From positions 1 through 55,866 of the forward strand of contig NZ_WBKM01000222.1 of the NCBI RefSeq assembly GCF_015714725.1: a DNA stretch of 55,866 nucleotides. Reading direction: 5' to 3'. Numbering within the stretch: position 1 is the first letter of the stretch; every line of letters begins with the position of its first letter. The position numbers and the translations under genes were made by a program. The notes beneath the pieces are model-generated. The model was not told the DNA's origin and searched no databases. It saw only the letters and a list, made by a program, of their open reading frames with translations. Positions 6,964-16,930 of the stretch are shown here, piece after piece. The stretch comes from Nostoc sp. WHI (GTDB taxonomy: Bacteria > Cyanobacteriota > Cyanobacteriia > Cyanobacteriales > Nostocaceae).

Positions 6964-9705
6964 CTAATTGTCTTGTTGGACGCCGCCCACTACTGACTTA
7001 ACATCAGAAAATGGATCAGTGCCGCCACCCCAGTTAAAATCACTAATTCGCACACTGAAGCCGCCCAACTCTAGAACTGGATTGTAACGTAAGGTGATGC
7101 CATAGGTGCGGCGGCTATATTCCAAAATGTAGTCGGTGCTAGTTGCTTTACCAGTATCCAAGTTAACAGATGTTTGAAAGCCTAAGCGAAGAGGCCCATA
7201 GATTTGCTGTGTAATTCCAGCGCTCAACACTTGGTTATCAACGGAGCGATCAAACAAAAAGGGCGATAATCCGTTATTTAAGCCTTGAGAGTAACTGATA
7301 TTAAAAGCGGTATAGTCTAAAAAGGGTCGAGAAAAATGACCAATTTGCCCTAGTAAACCAATTGTACCGATCAGATTGCTTTGATTATCCCCGTTGGTGT
7401 AATAACTAGTAGTGCCAGTGAGACCAGCGATCGCTTGCAAGTAAGGAACTACAGGATTAGCCGTGTATCGTAATCCCTCAGTAGCAGTGCGTGGCAATGG
7501 TTTACCCTGCCATAGTAATACCCCACTACTGAGGGCAGCGCTGCCTTGTAAACGACCTAGTGAGATGCGATCGTTTTCCCGCAATGGTTCTAGCAAGTCT
7601 TGGCGATCAGTGTTGGCATCGATATATTGAGCGCTTGCCTGATAGCTAAGGTTGATGCCACTCTTTCCTAAAGGAATCACAGGAGAGGTAATAATGCCAC
7701 CCAGACTGCTCTGCACAGTTTGAAAGCCGAGAGTACCGTTGTAGAGGCGATCGCGGTAGTTATATTGTAGATTCAAAGTATGGGGAAGGCGATCGCCCAA
7801 TGTCTGGCGCAATCCCAAATTCACCCGTAAATTTTCTTCTACCTTATTCAAGTTAAAACTGGTTAACTCCGCAGTTCCCTGAACTACCGTCCGGGAACTC
7901 AAAACAGAATTTATTTTTGTTTTCACACCAAACACTGCGCCTAAGTCACTCGTGCCTTCTTGCACAGCTCTTTGTACTAATAACTGGGGCGTGATTGTCC
8001 AGCGTGTCTTGTCTGTGGTGACTAGCGGAAAGCCCCGCTCAACATACAAGCCACCCCGATCCTCTCCATCATAGCCGGGGGAGACTATTGCAGGTGTAAC
8101 ATCGCGCTCCCGGCGGTCAATGGTCTGCTGATCCACCGGAATTGGTAAGGAAAGACTTTGATCGAATACCAAACGCTGTCGCTGTGTCCTGATCCGGTCT
8201 ACCAAGGGTGTCTCCCGTGTCAGAGTTACTTTATCTGCCCGTAACTCTAGCTCTGGCGGCGAAAAAGGGTCATTGGTGATCCGGACATTCCTTGCTTGCC
8301 AGCCTTGCGGATAAAAGTCAATCTGTTGGGCTTCAAACCTGAGCCGATTGACTGCACCCCCCGTTGTTGATCCCGGAATATTGCTAGCACCGGCTTGACC
8401 ACCAAATGTCGCATCTATTCCTCCAGGGCTGCTCACACCTGAAATGGGCTGATTGGCTGTAATGCGATCGCTTGGCGGGCGTTTTGATACTCCACCAGCT
8501 GTTACATCGGTGGGTAAAAAAGCAAAATCTGTTTGTGATGAGGGTACGTAAATTTCTCCGCTACCATTTTGCAGTTCCCCACTATCTTGAACAAAGTTAT
8601 AGGTAAAGCGTTGTCCACGCAGTACCTGATCGCCCCGTGTTAAAGTTACATTACCTTCTCCCGCAGCAATCAAGTTATCCAAATTGACTTGCAGGCGATC
8701 GGCATCTACCACCGCTCCATCAAATCGCACAACCACATTACCAACAGCTGTGATAATTCGCCGTCGCTCGTCATACTCCTGCTGATCTGAAGTGACTTCT
8801 ACAATTCTCGGCTTGACTGGCGGGGTGCTAGTGGGCGCAGTTGTACCAGATGATTGACCTTGTGGTTGATTGGTGGTGTCTATTTGTGGTGTAGATGTTG
8901 GAGCTTGGGTTTGTTGGATTGGGGACTTGAACTTTATAGTGATGGGCGCTGAGGGTTGGTCTGTCAGATTGCGAGACTTGAATTTTATAAAATTTTGTAC
9001 TGATTGAGAACTTGGTGCCAGATCAGCAGCAGATACAGAGATATTGACTTCTTGCAAAGACAGTTGTGCAGTAATATCGCTTTGCTGTTCTTGTTGGGTT
9101 AACTTCTCAGCTAAAATTTCTCCCTTGGACTCGAATAACTTGTTGCTATTTATGACACTTGGGGCAATTTGAAGAGGACGTGGGGATTGAGGAGCGCCAG
9201 CGCCCGGACTTTTCTTTGCGTCTTCCCCTGCCACTTGCTTCAAGATCGAGAACCTCCCGAAGTTAAGAGCGCCAGCTTCCGGCGCTTCGACAACTTTGGG
9301 CAACTCCATTTGTGTGACTTTTTTATTTTGGCGATTAGAGGGTTTAACCTCCTCCATCGGATAACCAACTTCCACCGACTCCCCCAAAATCGCAGCACTT
9401 TTAGAAGCGGTGAGGGGAGAAAATTCTGGTGGGAAGGTTTCTGGCGGATTGGGTGCAGACAAAGTTTCGGCGACTACCAACTCATCTGGAGTTGGTTTAC
9501 TAGGAGTTGGTAGACGCGAATAATTCTTAGTGTCACCTGCGATCGCTACTTGAGCCAAATCCTTGTGCTGCTTGGATTTGTTTTCCTGCATCCTCATCCG
9601 AGTCTCTACAGGAGACTTTATATCATTAGTAAATGAGACCGGATTTGCAGGTTGTAAAGGTTCGAGAATAGGAGGCGGATCGGGCGGCAGAACTGGATGA
9701 AGCAT
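6964..9705 (-). CDS. DUF3769 protein, LptD/OstA-like outer-membrane protein
   Basis: A protein of about 913 residues from the first ATG (a longer frame uses an upstream TTG at 9729). The first 300 residues are proline- and serine-rich and low in complexity. An OstA/LptA-like beta domain follows (EVTSDQQEYDERRRIITAVGNV and DADRLQVNLDNLIAAGEGNV). The C-terminal half is rich in alternating beta strands typical of a DUF3769 barrel. It is the likely cyanobacterial counterpart of LptD, inserting lipopolysaccharide into the outer membrane. No clear signal peptide is visible at either start, which is odd for an outer-membrane protein. Nearest upstream gene on the same strand is psbI. Confidence 0.8.
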   Translation of the reverse strand: MLHPVLPPDPPPILEPLQPANPVSFTNDIKSPVETRMRMQENKSKQHKDLAQVAIAGDTKNYSRLPTPSKPTPDELVVAETLSAPNPPETFPPEFSPLTASKSAAILGESVEVGYPMEEVKPSNRQNKKVTQMELPKVVEAPEAGALNFGRFSILKQVAGEDAKKSPGAGAPQSPRPLQIAPSVINSNKLFESKGEILAEKLTQQEQQSDITAQLSLQEVNISVSAADLAPSSQSVQNFIKFKSRNLTDQPSAPITIKFKSPIQQTQAPTSTPQIDTTNQPQGQSSGTTAPTSTPPVKPRIVEVTSDQQEYDERRRIITAVGNVVVRFDGAVVDADRLQVNLDNLIAAGEGNVTLTRGDQVLRGQRFTYNFVQDSGELQNGSGEIYVPSSQTDFAFLPTDVTAGGVSKRPPSDRITANQPISGVSSPGGIDATFGGQAGASNIPGSTTGGAVNRLRFEAQQIDFYPQGWQARNVRITNDPFSPPELELRADKVTLTRETPLVDRIRTQRQRLVFDQSLSLPIPVDQQTIDRRERDVTPAIVSPGYDGEDRGGLYVERGFPLVTTDKTRWTITPQLLVQRAVQEGTSDLGAVFGVKTKINSVLSSRTVVQGTAELTSFNLNKVEENLRVNLGLRQTLGDRLPHTLNLQYNYRDRLYNGTLGFQTVQSSLGGIITSPVIPLGKSGINLSYQASAQYIDANTDRQDLLEPLRENDRISLGRLQGSAALSSGVLLWQGKPLPRTATEGLRYTANPVVPYLQAIAGLTGTTSYYTNGDNQSNLIGTIGLLGQIGHFSRPFLDYTAFNISYSQGLNNGLSPFLFDRSVDNQVLSAGITQQIYGPLRLGFQTSVNLDTGKATSTDYILEYSRRTYGITLRYNPVLELGGFSVRISDFNWGGGTDPFSDVKSVVGGVQQDN

Positions 9706-9896
9706 ATTTGAGCAAAATCGAGCTAACAAACAGCGAAATGACGGAAGGATGAATTATATATTTTGCCTTCCGACTATCGCCTTCTGTTACCTGTAGCAAG
9801 CTACCCGGAAAACGAAACTTACTACCTTTTGGGTAGCAAGTTTCTGTGGCGTTTGGTATCTTCCGCCTTCCGGAGTCATGGAGCTTTATCGACCTT

Positions 9897-10013
9897 TTAC
9901 TCTAAATCCCGACGACCGGGGTTACGAGCTGGATCGTTCGACAAAAATCCGAAGACGAAGATAGTTACAAAGAAGGCAACAACAATATAAACAGCGATTT
10001 TTAAAGTCAGCAT
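9897..10013 (-). CDS. psbI: Photosystem II reaction centre protein I
   Basis: A 38-codon ORF with ATG at 10013 and TAA at 9897. The peptide begins [16 protein letters not shown] and ends [16 protein letters not shown], which is the PsbI sequence almost residue for residue. PsbI is a single-helix subunit of the PSII core, next to D1 and CP43, that helps assembly and stability. A GGAG ribosome-binding site lies 8 bases upstream. The single transmembrane helix spans about residues 6-24. It is upstream of the DUF3769 gene on the same strand, with about 190 bp between them that contain a GCTACCC/GGGTAGC inverted repeat (about 9799-9839). Confidence 0.97.
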   Translation of the reverse strand: MLTLKIAVYIVVAFFVTIFVFGFLSNDPARNPGRRDLE

Positions 10014-10456
10014 AGAAATATCTCCAACGGGTATGACAAAAAAACTTTCTCTCAGTATCTGCCAAGCAGAAAAGATAGCTCCTTTATATTACCCAAATCT
10101 CGTCCCTTTTTTAGATAACTCTGGTAAGGAACTCGGAGACTGTTTACTCTTGTGACGTTAGCTGACGGCAGAGGTTTCCTAATCTAGACACATCGCTGCT
10201 AGACCATAACACATTTAATTTGCATAGAACAAACAGGTTTTGGTGTTTTCTCACAAACAGAGCATTGGTTCCCTTACTCTACTAATTTAAAATTGACAAG
10301 AGCGCCATATAAAGTTTTGTTAAATTAATGTTTAAATTTATACTAATTATTGTAGTATTCCAAGTGGAATCCACACTAAGTGGAATCCACAGCTGATAAT
10401 TTTTTTGATTGCGGCTGAACTTACGTAGACTTACTGAGAAATTTAGGATAGATAAC
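10014..10456. other. Divergent intergenic region psbI / RTX gene
   Basis: This 440-bp stretch must hold both promoters. Apart from A/T-rich segments and a short direct repeat of AAGTGGAATCCAC (about 10369-10391), I see no ORF, repeat element or clear hairpin. Confidence 0.5.
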
Positions 10457-12256
10457 ATGGCATTTATTTTTGGCACTACAGGTCCTGACACGAGAAACGG
10501 AACTGCGGCTAATGACACGATAGTTGGTTGGGCTAGTGGGGGTGATGCCAATAGTACCTCCGGTAACGATACCTTGAATGGTCTAGCTGGTAACGATTCC
10601 CTCGCAGGTGGGACATTAAATGACAGTCTAAGTGGTGGAGATGGCAATGACACACTTGATGGGGGTACAGGAAACGACACTCTAAACGGTGGTGCAGGCA
10701 CAGACACCTTCATAGGCAGTCAGGGTAACGACAGCATTGATGGCGGAGATGGCATTGATACCGCAGACTACAGGCAACTAGGTCAAATAACCTTGTCAGG
10801 TGTCGGAACTATTGTCAAAGCTGGGGGATTGGGGCAAGACCAACTCTTTAAAGTAGAAACGATTATTGCTAATGCTAATGTTGCCAACAACACCATAGAT
10901 GCATCCCAATCTTTGCCAGGAGTATCTATCACCGTTAACCTTCAAACTCAAAGTTTGGCTGCCAATAACGTTCCTGGTTTGGGAACATTGCCATTTACTG
11001 TAGTCAACTTTGATGATGTCATCGGCACAAATGCAAATGACAGTATTGTTGGCGACAATCAAAATAACCAATTATTTGGTAAGAATGGCGCTGACACACT
11101 TGATGGCGGCTTGGGTACTGACACTTTAAATGGCGGAGAAGGCGACGACACTTACATCATTGACAGTGTTCTTGATACCATTACAGAGGTTACGAATTCA
11201 GGCACAGATACTGTCCGGTCTTCTGTCACCTACACACTCGGCGCTAATCTGGAGAACCTGAGACTGAGGGAAGTTAACCCCATCAGTAACGCCATAAACG
11301 GTACAGGCAACAGTCTTAACAACTTCGTTTTTGGTAATACTTTTAATAACACTTTGAATGGAAGAACAGGCAATGACACGCTAGACGGTAATAACGGCAA
11401 TGATATCCTCAATGGTGAGGACGGCAATGATAGCCTACAAGGCGGACCCGGCAATGACACACTCAATGGTGGGTCTGGAAACGACATTCTTATCGGTGTT
11501 TTTCCTGGTAGTCTGCTTCCACCTGGATTAGGGGAAACTGATAGCTTGACTGGCGGGGCTGGGGTAGATAGATTTATCCTTGGGGACGCTATAAATATTT
11601 TCTACGACGATAACAACACTGTGAATCCTGGTTTTGGGGACTTGGCTACTATTAGTGACTTCGACTCTAGCCAAGATCGAATTGAACTCAAAGGAGCTTT
11701 ACAGGACTACCGACTGCAAGTTGTTGGAACTAACACACGAATATTCTCAGACAAACCGGAAGCAGAGCCAGATGAGATTATAGCTATTTTACAGGGGAGA
11801 AACAATCTCAGACTTGATAGTGATGACTTCCTTTTCTATGAGCGGGAAAATGCTGGAGAAGGTACAAACAACACACTGGACAGTGCTGAAGGGTTGGGTT
11901 CTTTATCATCAGGCTCAAACGTTAATCTTTCAGCCCAAATCGCAGCAGTTCAACCAAGTGGCAATGCCGATTTCGACTTTTTTAGATTTTCTCTAGCAAA
12001 TTCAGGAACTGTCACTATCAGTACAGCGACATCGGGAGATACAGTTCTCGGAGTGTTTGACAATGCTGGAACTTTACTCGAATTTGATGATGATGATGGT
12101 GATGGTAATGGGTCATTAATCACCAGTTTCCTGGGTGCAGGTACGTACTCAATTTCAGTGAGCCAATTTCCTTTCTTCCCTCAAGATGGCGGAGTTTTCT
12201 CTGGCAGCAGCACTGGATCTGATATTTCTTATACGCTAGGGGTCAGTTTTGCATAA
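10457..12256 (+). CDS. RTX calcium-binding repeat protein with C-terminal PPC domain
   Basis: A protein of about 599 residues. I start it at the ATG at 10457, which has AGGA 8 bases upstream; a longer frame begins at an upstream TTG without a ribosome-binding site. It has blocks of GGxGNDxL nonapeptide repeats near the N-terminus and again in the middle (GNNGNDILNGEDGNDSL). RTX repeats fold as calcium-bound beta rolls and mark type I secreted proteins. The C-terminal ~110 residues (SGNADFDFFRFSL, then GAGTYSISVSQF) resemble a bacterial pre-peptidase (PPC) domain. No enzyme domain is seen. It is probably an extracellular or surface structural protein. Confidence 0.85.
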   Translation: MAFIFGTTGPDTRNGTAANDTIVGWASGGDANSTSGNDTLNGLAGNDSLAGGTLNDSLSGGDGNDTLDGGTGNDTLNGGAGTDTFIGSQGNDSIDGGDGIDTADYRQLGQITLSGVGTIVKAGGLGQDQLFKVETIIANANVANNTIDASQSLPGVSITVNLQTQSLAANNVPGLGTLPFTVVNFDDVIGTNANDSIVGDNQNNQLFGKNGADTLDGGLGTDTLNGGEGDDTYIIDSVLDTITEVTNSGTDTVRSSVTYTLGANLENLRLREVNPISNAINGTGNSLNNFVFGNTFNNTLNGRTGNDTLDGNNGNDILNGEDGNDSLQGGPGNDTLNGGSGNDILIGVFPGSLLPPGLGETDSLTGGAGVDRFILGDAINIFYDDNNTVNPGFGDLATISDFDSSQDRIELKGALQDYRLQVVGTNTRIFSDKPEAEPDEIIAILQGRNNLRLDSDDFLFYERENAGEGTNNTLDSAEGLGSLSSGSNVNLSAQIAAVQPSGNADFDFFRFSLANSGTVTISTATSGDTVLGVFDNAGTLLEFDDDDGDGNGSLITSFLGAGTYSISVSQFPFFPQDGGVFSGSSTGSDISYTLGVSFA

Positions 12257-12353
12257 GTAGCTGGACAAAATATTTACTTTCCTCGTGGCTAGGGAAACAC
12301 GGCAACGTGCCCCCCTTACCCAATAAGTAAATAAACATAATTGATTACACAAT

Positions 12354-12447
12354 GTCATTGCGAATGCAGCAAAGCGTAATGTTCGCGTAGCGTCTCGTAG
12401 AGAAGCAACCGCAAGGGCTGGGATTGCTTTGCTCCGCTCGCAATGAC
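12354..12447. repeat. 94-bp dispersed palindromic element
   Basis: It begins GTCATTGCGA and ends TCGCAATGAC, with internal AGCAAAGC/GCTTTGCT arms and GTTCGCGTAGCGTCTCG. It matches the partial copy at 2736. It occupies most of the 330-bp gap 12257-12590; nothing else is seen there. Confidence 0.8.
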
Positions 12448-12590
12448 TGTAAATATTTTTGTTCATCTACCTAAGAGACTATTTACAAGTCATTACCCAT
12501 TGCTCATTTCACCCTGTAACTAATCTCTAAAGCTTTTTTCTTCAGCAAAAAGATTTAGCCACAAAATCATCTGAAATTATCCTGGAAATA

Positions 12591-14039
12591 ATGAATAACA
12601 CTAAATTATCCAACGACGTTCAACGCAGATTTACCGATAAGTTCGCTTTCAAACGGTGCTTTTTTGTTGCCAAAATACTGTTGTTTACAATATTTCTATT
12701 AAATAATGAAACTACCTTAGTAAATGCTGCACCTCAAGCTCTGCGTTCTGATATTAAGATTCGCAATATTATATCTACGTCATCGGTTTCTCCTTCTATT
12801 CGGATTGTAAAAGATCCACGAAACAATACTCTCTATTACCTCAAACGAAATGGTGAGATTTATCGAGTTAATTTAGCCTCCTCTACTAGTACACTTGTCT
12901 ACAACTTTAGTAATCATAACGTAGGTGAAACTCAAGGTATGGCAATTGGTCTTAACGGGACAATTTATTTGGTTGGCAATGCAGACCTTGTAAATGACCA
13001 GACCAAAGGAATTATTGTTAAAGGTGTAATTAACTCAGGTACAGGAGAGCGTACCTGGTCTATCTTGGCTCAGAGTGCAGGGTATCCTAAAAGTAGAACA
13101 GCCTATGACCACCGCTTCAATGGTGTAATTGTTAGCCCAGGTGGTAATTTTATCTATGTGAATAGCGGTTCTCGTACCGATCATGGTGAGGTTCAATCTG
13201 CTGGGGGTCTATATCCCAATACTCGCGAAGTAGGATTAACCGCCTGTATACTCCGCATTCCTACTTATATCCCAAATCAATTTCTTGCAAACAATCGAGC
13301 GACTTTAAAGACAGCTGGCTATATTTTTGCAGAAGGAATACGCAATACTTTCGATATGGCTTTTGCGTCCAATGGGGATTTGTTTGGCACAGAAAATGGC
13401 CCCGATCGCGATATGTCAGAAGAATTAAATTGGCTACGTATAGGCCGTCATTACGGCTTTCCTTGGCGTATAGGTGGGGCAGATAATCCACAACAATTCC
13501 CCAACTATAATCCTGCCAATGACCGGTTGTTAAGCCCCCTATTTAATGCGGTTCAAAGGGGCTATTATCGTAACGATCCAAGCTTTCCTGTTCGGCCTAA
13601 TATAACCTTGACTGAACCAATTTCTAATTCTGGGCCAGACGCAGATAGTTTCCGCGATCCTCTAGATGGCAAAGTCAAAGACGCCAGTGTTCTTGGGCTA
13701 ACCTTGAGTACTTTTACAACACACCGTTCTCCTTTGGGTTTAGTTTTTGATACACAAGGAGTAATGAGTCCTGAATTCAACAGAGATGGATTCGTATTGA
13801 GTTGGACACCAGGCGATCCCACTGGCGAAACACTACCAGGCCCTTTTAAAGATCCCAGCCAAGATTTGCTGCATTTGAACTTAACTAAAGTAGGAACTGA
13901 TAACTATCGACTTCAGGCTAAACGCATTGTCAAAGATTTCAGCAATCCTATTGATTCGGAGATTATTGGCAATAAGATTTATGTTCTGGAATACGGTGGA
14001 ACTCAAGGAATTTGGGAAATCTCTATGCCCACTAAATAA
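12591..14039 (+). CDS. Exported glucose/sorbosone dehydrogenase-like protein
   Basis: A 482-residue beta-propeller protein. Residues 1-47 look like a signal peptide with a long n-region: a hydrophobic stretch FFVAKILLFTIFLL, then cleavage near VNA-AP. The middle contains the family signature EGIRNTFDMAFASNGDLFGTE followed by GPDRD, SEELNWLRIGRHYGFPW and SPLGLVFDTQG. Family members are PQQ-dependent soluble sugar dehydrogenases; the exact substrate is unknown and cofactor ligands cannot be confirmed by eye. It is likely periplasmic. It converges with the acyltransferase gene on the other strand. Confidence 0.8.
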   Translation: MNNTKLSNDVQRRFTDKFAFKRCFFVAKILLFTIFLLNNETTLVNAAPQALRSDIKIRNIISTSSVSPSIRIVKDPRNNTLYYLKRNGEIYRVNLASSTSTLVYNFSNHNVGETQGMAIGLNGTIYLVGNADLVNDQTKGIIVKGVINSGTGERTWSILAQSAGYPKSRTAYDHRFNGVIVSPGGNFIYVNSGSRTDHGEVQSAGGLYPNTREVGLTACILRIPTYIPNQFLANNRATLKTAGYIFAEGIRNTFDMAFASNGDLFGTENGPDRDMSEELNWLRIGRHYGFPWRIGGADNPQQFPNYNPANDRLLSPLFNAVQRGYYRNDPSFPVRPNITLTEPISNSGPDADSFRDPLDGKVKDASVLGLTLSTFTTHRSPLGLVFDTQGVMSPEFNRDGFVLSWTPGDPTGETLPGPFKDPSQDLLHLNLTKVGTDNYRLQAKRIVKDFSNPIDSEIIGNKIYVLEYGGTQGIWEISMPTK

Positions 14040-14089
14040 ACCACACTGGGTATTTTTGGCTAACTCCTGAAAAAAGTCTAATAGGAGAA

Positions 14090-14776
14090 TTAATTTGCTA
14101 TATCCTTGGTAATTCGGTTTTTAATGACTCGTGCAGGTGTGCCTACAGCAATGGAGAAAGGAGGAATATCTTTATTGACTACGGCTCCTGCACCAATTAC
14201 ACTGCCTTTACCGATGGTAACGCCATCTAATACTGTCACTCCATGCCCTAGCCAACAATCATCCTCAATCACAATTCCCTTGCGAGTTACACCTTGATAT
14301 TTAATCGGCTCCATCGGATCGGCAAAATTATGATTATTGGCATATATCCCTGAGTGGGCAGCAATCATACAGTGTTTACCAATTTTAATGTCTCCTGGCC
14401 CCTCAATACAGACGTTAGGAGCAATGAAGGTGTCTTCATCAATATGTATATACGTATCTTCCAAAGACCCTATATCAACGTTACGTTCAATAGCGACTCT
14501 GTTTCCTAGATGAATTTTATTATTTTTGTGTCCTCTAGCATCCATCCGCACACCCTTGAAAATATATACTCCATTGCCAATTTCAATACAAGAAGTGCCG
14601 ATAAATTCAACGCCATTTTGAATATAAACTGGGCTGCCTATATGGGCAAAAATACTACGATATCCCCAATTACGCAACTTTGACCCCAGAAATAGTGTAG
14701 GGATATCTCCTAACACAGTAGTTACTAAAAGTTCTTGCGATCGCTGCAATTTTGAGGAATGATGCTCGTTATGCAT
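14090..14776 (-). CDS. Hexapeptide-repeat (LbH) acyltransferase
   Basis: A 228-residue left-handed beta-helix protein with many [LIV]-G-x4 turns (IEIGNGVYIFKGVRM, IGKHCMIAAHSGIYANNH, IGKGSVIGAGAVVNKDI). It resembles the O-acetyltransferases of the WbbJ/maltose-acetyltransferase group that modify polysaccharides using acetyl-CoA. The catalytic His is probably in the AAHSG or ANNH segment (around residues 140-150). ATG start at 14776. No polysaccharide genes are adjacent, so its acceptor is unknown. Confidence 0.85.
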   Translation of the reverse strand: MHNEHHSSKLQRSQELLVTTVLGDIPTLFLGSKLRNWGYRSIFAHIGSPVYIQNGVEFIGTSCIEIGNGVYIFKGVRMDARGHKNNKIHLGNRVAIERNVDIGSLEDTYIHIDEDTFIAPNVCIEGPGDIKIGKHCMIAAHSGIYANNHNFADPMEPIKYQGVTRKGIVIEDDCWLGHGVTVLDGVTIGKGSVIGAGAVVNKDIPPFSIAVGTPARVIKNRITKDIAN

Positions 14777-15154
14777 GGCTGTATATCTCTTTAATCAATT
14801 GTTGTTGGCGGTTTGGAAGTTTATTTTGGCTGTATCCTAATTTTCTGCCAATATTTAATAGTCTTTGTACGTCTAAGTACCGGATTAATATTGACAGTCT
14901 TACCGAAATTTTCCAATTTAGAAAAATCAAAGTCTGGCTTTGATTATGTAAGTAATTCTTTAATTTAGGTCTGTAGAATCACTCAATTGATATGCACAAT
15001 TGCCTTGGTGGTTAGAAGCTCTTGTACTAATCAAGGTAGGTAACAATTTTGCTTGTTTTTCACCAAACTAAATTCACAAAGCAATATCAGTGCATTGCAA
15101 GGTCAAACTCCAGACTATTAAATTGTCTAATGGGAATATTTACTGGTTTAGATA

Positions 15155-15257
15155 CAATAAGGTTCAGTTAAGATCCCCTCAAGGGGGTATTAGCCACCTT
15201 TTTTAAGGGGGTTGGGGGGATCTCCAAACACTGAATATCACTAACCCAAGGGTATTG
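15155..15257. mobile_element. 103-bp MITE-like element, purine/pyrimidine-run type
   Basis: Runs of CCCCTCAAGGGGG and TTTTTTAAGGGGG with GATCC/GGATC arms, ending AACCCAAGGGTATTG. It is related, in inverted orientation, to the larger element at 19624-19758: both share the TTAAGATCCCC segment and the GATATTCA/ACTAACCCAAG..TATTG end. Confidence 0.75.
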
Positions 15258-15514
15258 GGTTTAGATAGCCTATTGTTTCAGTTATCCGATAAATTTGAAA
15301 CGCTTGCTACACAAATATCGATAGAATTGTTTACCTGAAGGCTACTTCCTCTCAGGCAATTTTAGTGTTTCAAAACAACTCAGTCCCACAAGCTATTTCA
15401 CAACAAAAATACATTTAACTAGACTATTTTAAAGACTAGAGAAAATTTCTGCCTAGCAGGATAATGTAATTATTGTCGGATTTTGATGGGTACTTATGCC
15501 CAAATAAAATCCAA

Positions 15515-15712
15515 TTAAGGTGGATTATCTCCCACATCAGCCATCACATTGAAGTTAACCATCGGTGCAAACAAGTAAGCGCTTCCCCGACTGCTATGAC
15601 GGCTTTCTTGTAATGAATTTCTAGAGTATGCTGCTCCAATCATGTTGCACACGGATGATTTACAGACTAACCAATTCACGCTTGTAATTAGATGAATGGC
15701 TTTTAATAACAT
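15515..15712 (-). CDS. Doubtful small ORF
   Basis: An open frame of 65 codons (or 42 from an internal ATG at 15643). The C-terminal half (GSAYLFAPMVNFNVMADVGD) looks protein-like, but neither start has a ribosome-binding site and no family is recognised. It could be the remnant of a longer gene. Confidence 0.2.
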   Translation of the reverse strand: MLLKAIHLITSVNWLVCKSSVCNMIGAAYSRNSLQESRHSSRGSAYLFAPMVNFNVMADVGDNPP

Positions 15713-16098
15713 TTGCTTTTAACGATAACACATATTATTTTTAGTGGAGCAATATTATTAAATAAGTTGATTTTAAGGTTATTTACTGATGAAAGTATTA
15801 AATATTAGCTAGCTTTTTTACTAGAGCGATCGCTACTTCGCTACTGTTTAATATTTTTATACTGTTAGATAAAATACACTCATGATAGAAAGTAGACAGG
15901 GGTGTATTACTTATAGCTATAAACTTGTAAATCACCCATTCGGGTGAGCCAAGCGGGTGATGCGTGCTTGGCACTACTTGTTATAAATTTTATTAAAACG
16001 AAGCTTAAATGTAGCTTATTTTCTAGGAGAAGTCCACAAAATAATATCAAATGCCCAAAATGAGGTATCGGTTTTAACTCACACACTTGGTTCAAATT

Positions 16099-16422
16099 AT
16101 GGCTTTAATTAAAGAAATTGTGCAACAAGCTCTAACTATCGGCTATCTGAGTGTTGTAGCCGAGGATGAATTGCGATCGCAACTTCAAAGTAATTATGAT
16201 TCAGAAGATTTAGATGCCTGGATCATTTTACAGCGATCTGTTGTGGCGGGTGATGTGAAGCAAGAGTCGCGCCGAAAAAAAGTTTCCCTTTCTCCTAAAG
16301 CCAAGGACGCTTCATCGGGGATCAAACTTGCTTATCAAATGGCAGCGGAAATTGCTTATGCAGCTGCTATCGCTCTGACAATGCCAAAAAATACCAAAGA
16401 TCAGCCTTCACTAGGTGCATAA
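16099..16422 (+). CDS. Conserved-looking hypothetical protein, 107 aa
   Basis: I start at the ATG at 16099 (MALIKEIVQQAL); the frame also has a TTG four codons earlier. The N-terminal 50 residues are helical and acidic (EDELRSQLQSNYDSEDLDAW). A basic linker with RRKKVS follows, then an alanine-rich helix (AAEIAYAAAIAL). The layout suggests a small regulatory or scaffold protein, but no family is recognised. It is followed by a strong terminator at 16468. Confidence 0.65.
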   Translation: MALIKEIVQQALTIGYLSVVAEDELRSQLQSNYDSEDLDAWIILQRSVVAGDVKQESRRKKVSLSPKAKDASSGIKLAYQMAAEIAYAAAIALTMPKNTKDQPSLGA

Positions 16423-16930
16423 AATAACAAGCTGCTTAGTTATTTTACTATTACAGGATCAATGTTTGATACCAAGTGGTTAACCACTTGGTATCGTTTT
16501 CGGAGCGAATAACATCAGATTATATAAGTATTTTCGTTTGCAGTGCCTTTAAGCGAGCGCAGTTTTATTAAAAAATAAAAATTTAACTACTTTTTGACGC
16601 ACCTATAAGCTATAAGAAATTATCGCTCTCAGCCAAGACTTCAGAATTGATCCCCTGAATCAATACTAAAATAAATATAAATATTTCTTCCAAACTAGAT
16701 TTTTTTAGGTATTACATAACAGTAAATGATTAAATTTTAATATACCAAGTACATGGCTGAGGGTAACGCATAGAATTAGAAACACCTTGGTGTAAATTCT
16801 AGCAACAAGGTTAAGAAAAATTTCAATGCTTAACAAAGTCGTCGCTTTTTCATCTACTTAATAAAGAATTGGCAACATTGGTAAAGAAAGTAAACAATAA
16901 CCATAGCTAAACTTGGAGTTTTGCCAGCTT
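16423..16930. other. Intergenic region upstream of glgP
   Basis: After the terminator at 16468-16499 there are about 430 bp of A/T-rich sequence without ORFs or recognised repeats. It presumably carries the glgP promoter and a long leader. Confidence 0.5.
16468..16499 (+). terminator. Strong palindromic terminator
   Basis: GATACCAAGTGGTT and its exact reverse complement AACCACTTGGTATC form a perfect 28-bp palindrome, followed by GTTTT. It lies about 45 bp after the small hypothetical gene. Confidence 0.75.

Larger units (their letters stand above)
14777..16098. other. 1.3-kb gene-poor stretch
   Basis: Mostly A/T-rich sequence without convincing genes. It holds one MITE-like element (15155-15257) and one doubtful minus-strand ORF (15515-15712). 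A short hairpin CACCCATTCGGGTG is at about 15932. No RNA gene was recognised. Confidence 0.5.

Noticed and set aside
9763..9990. 75-codon plus-strand frame
   Set aside because: It is antisense to psbI and has no coding character of its own.
10409..10456. N-terminal extension of the RTX gene from a TTG
   Set aside because: No ribosome-binding site; the ATG at 10457 has AGGA at good spacing.
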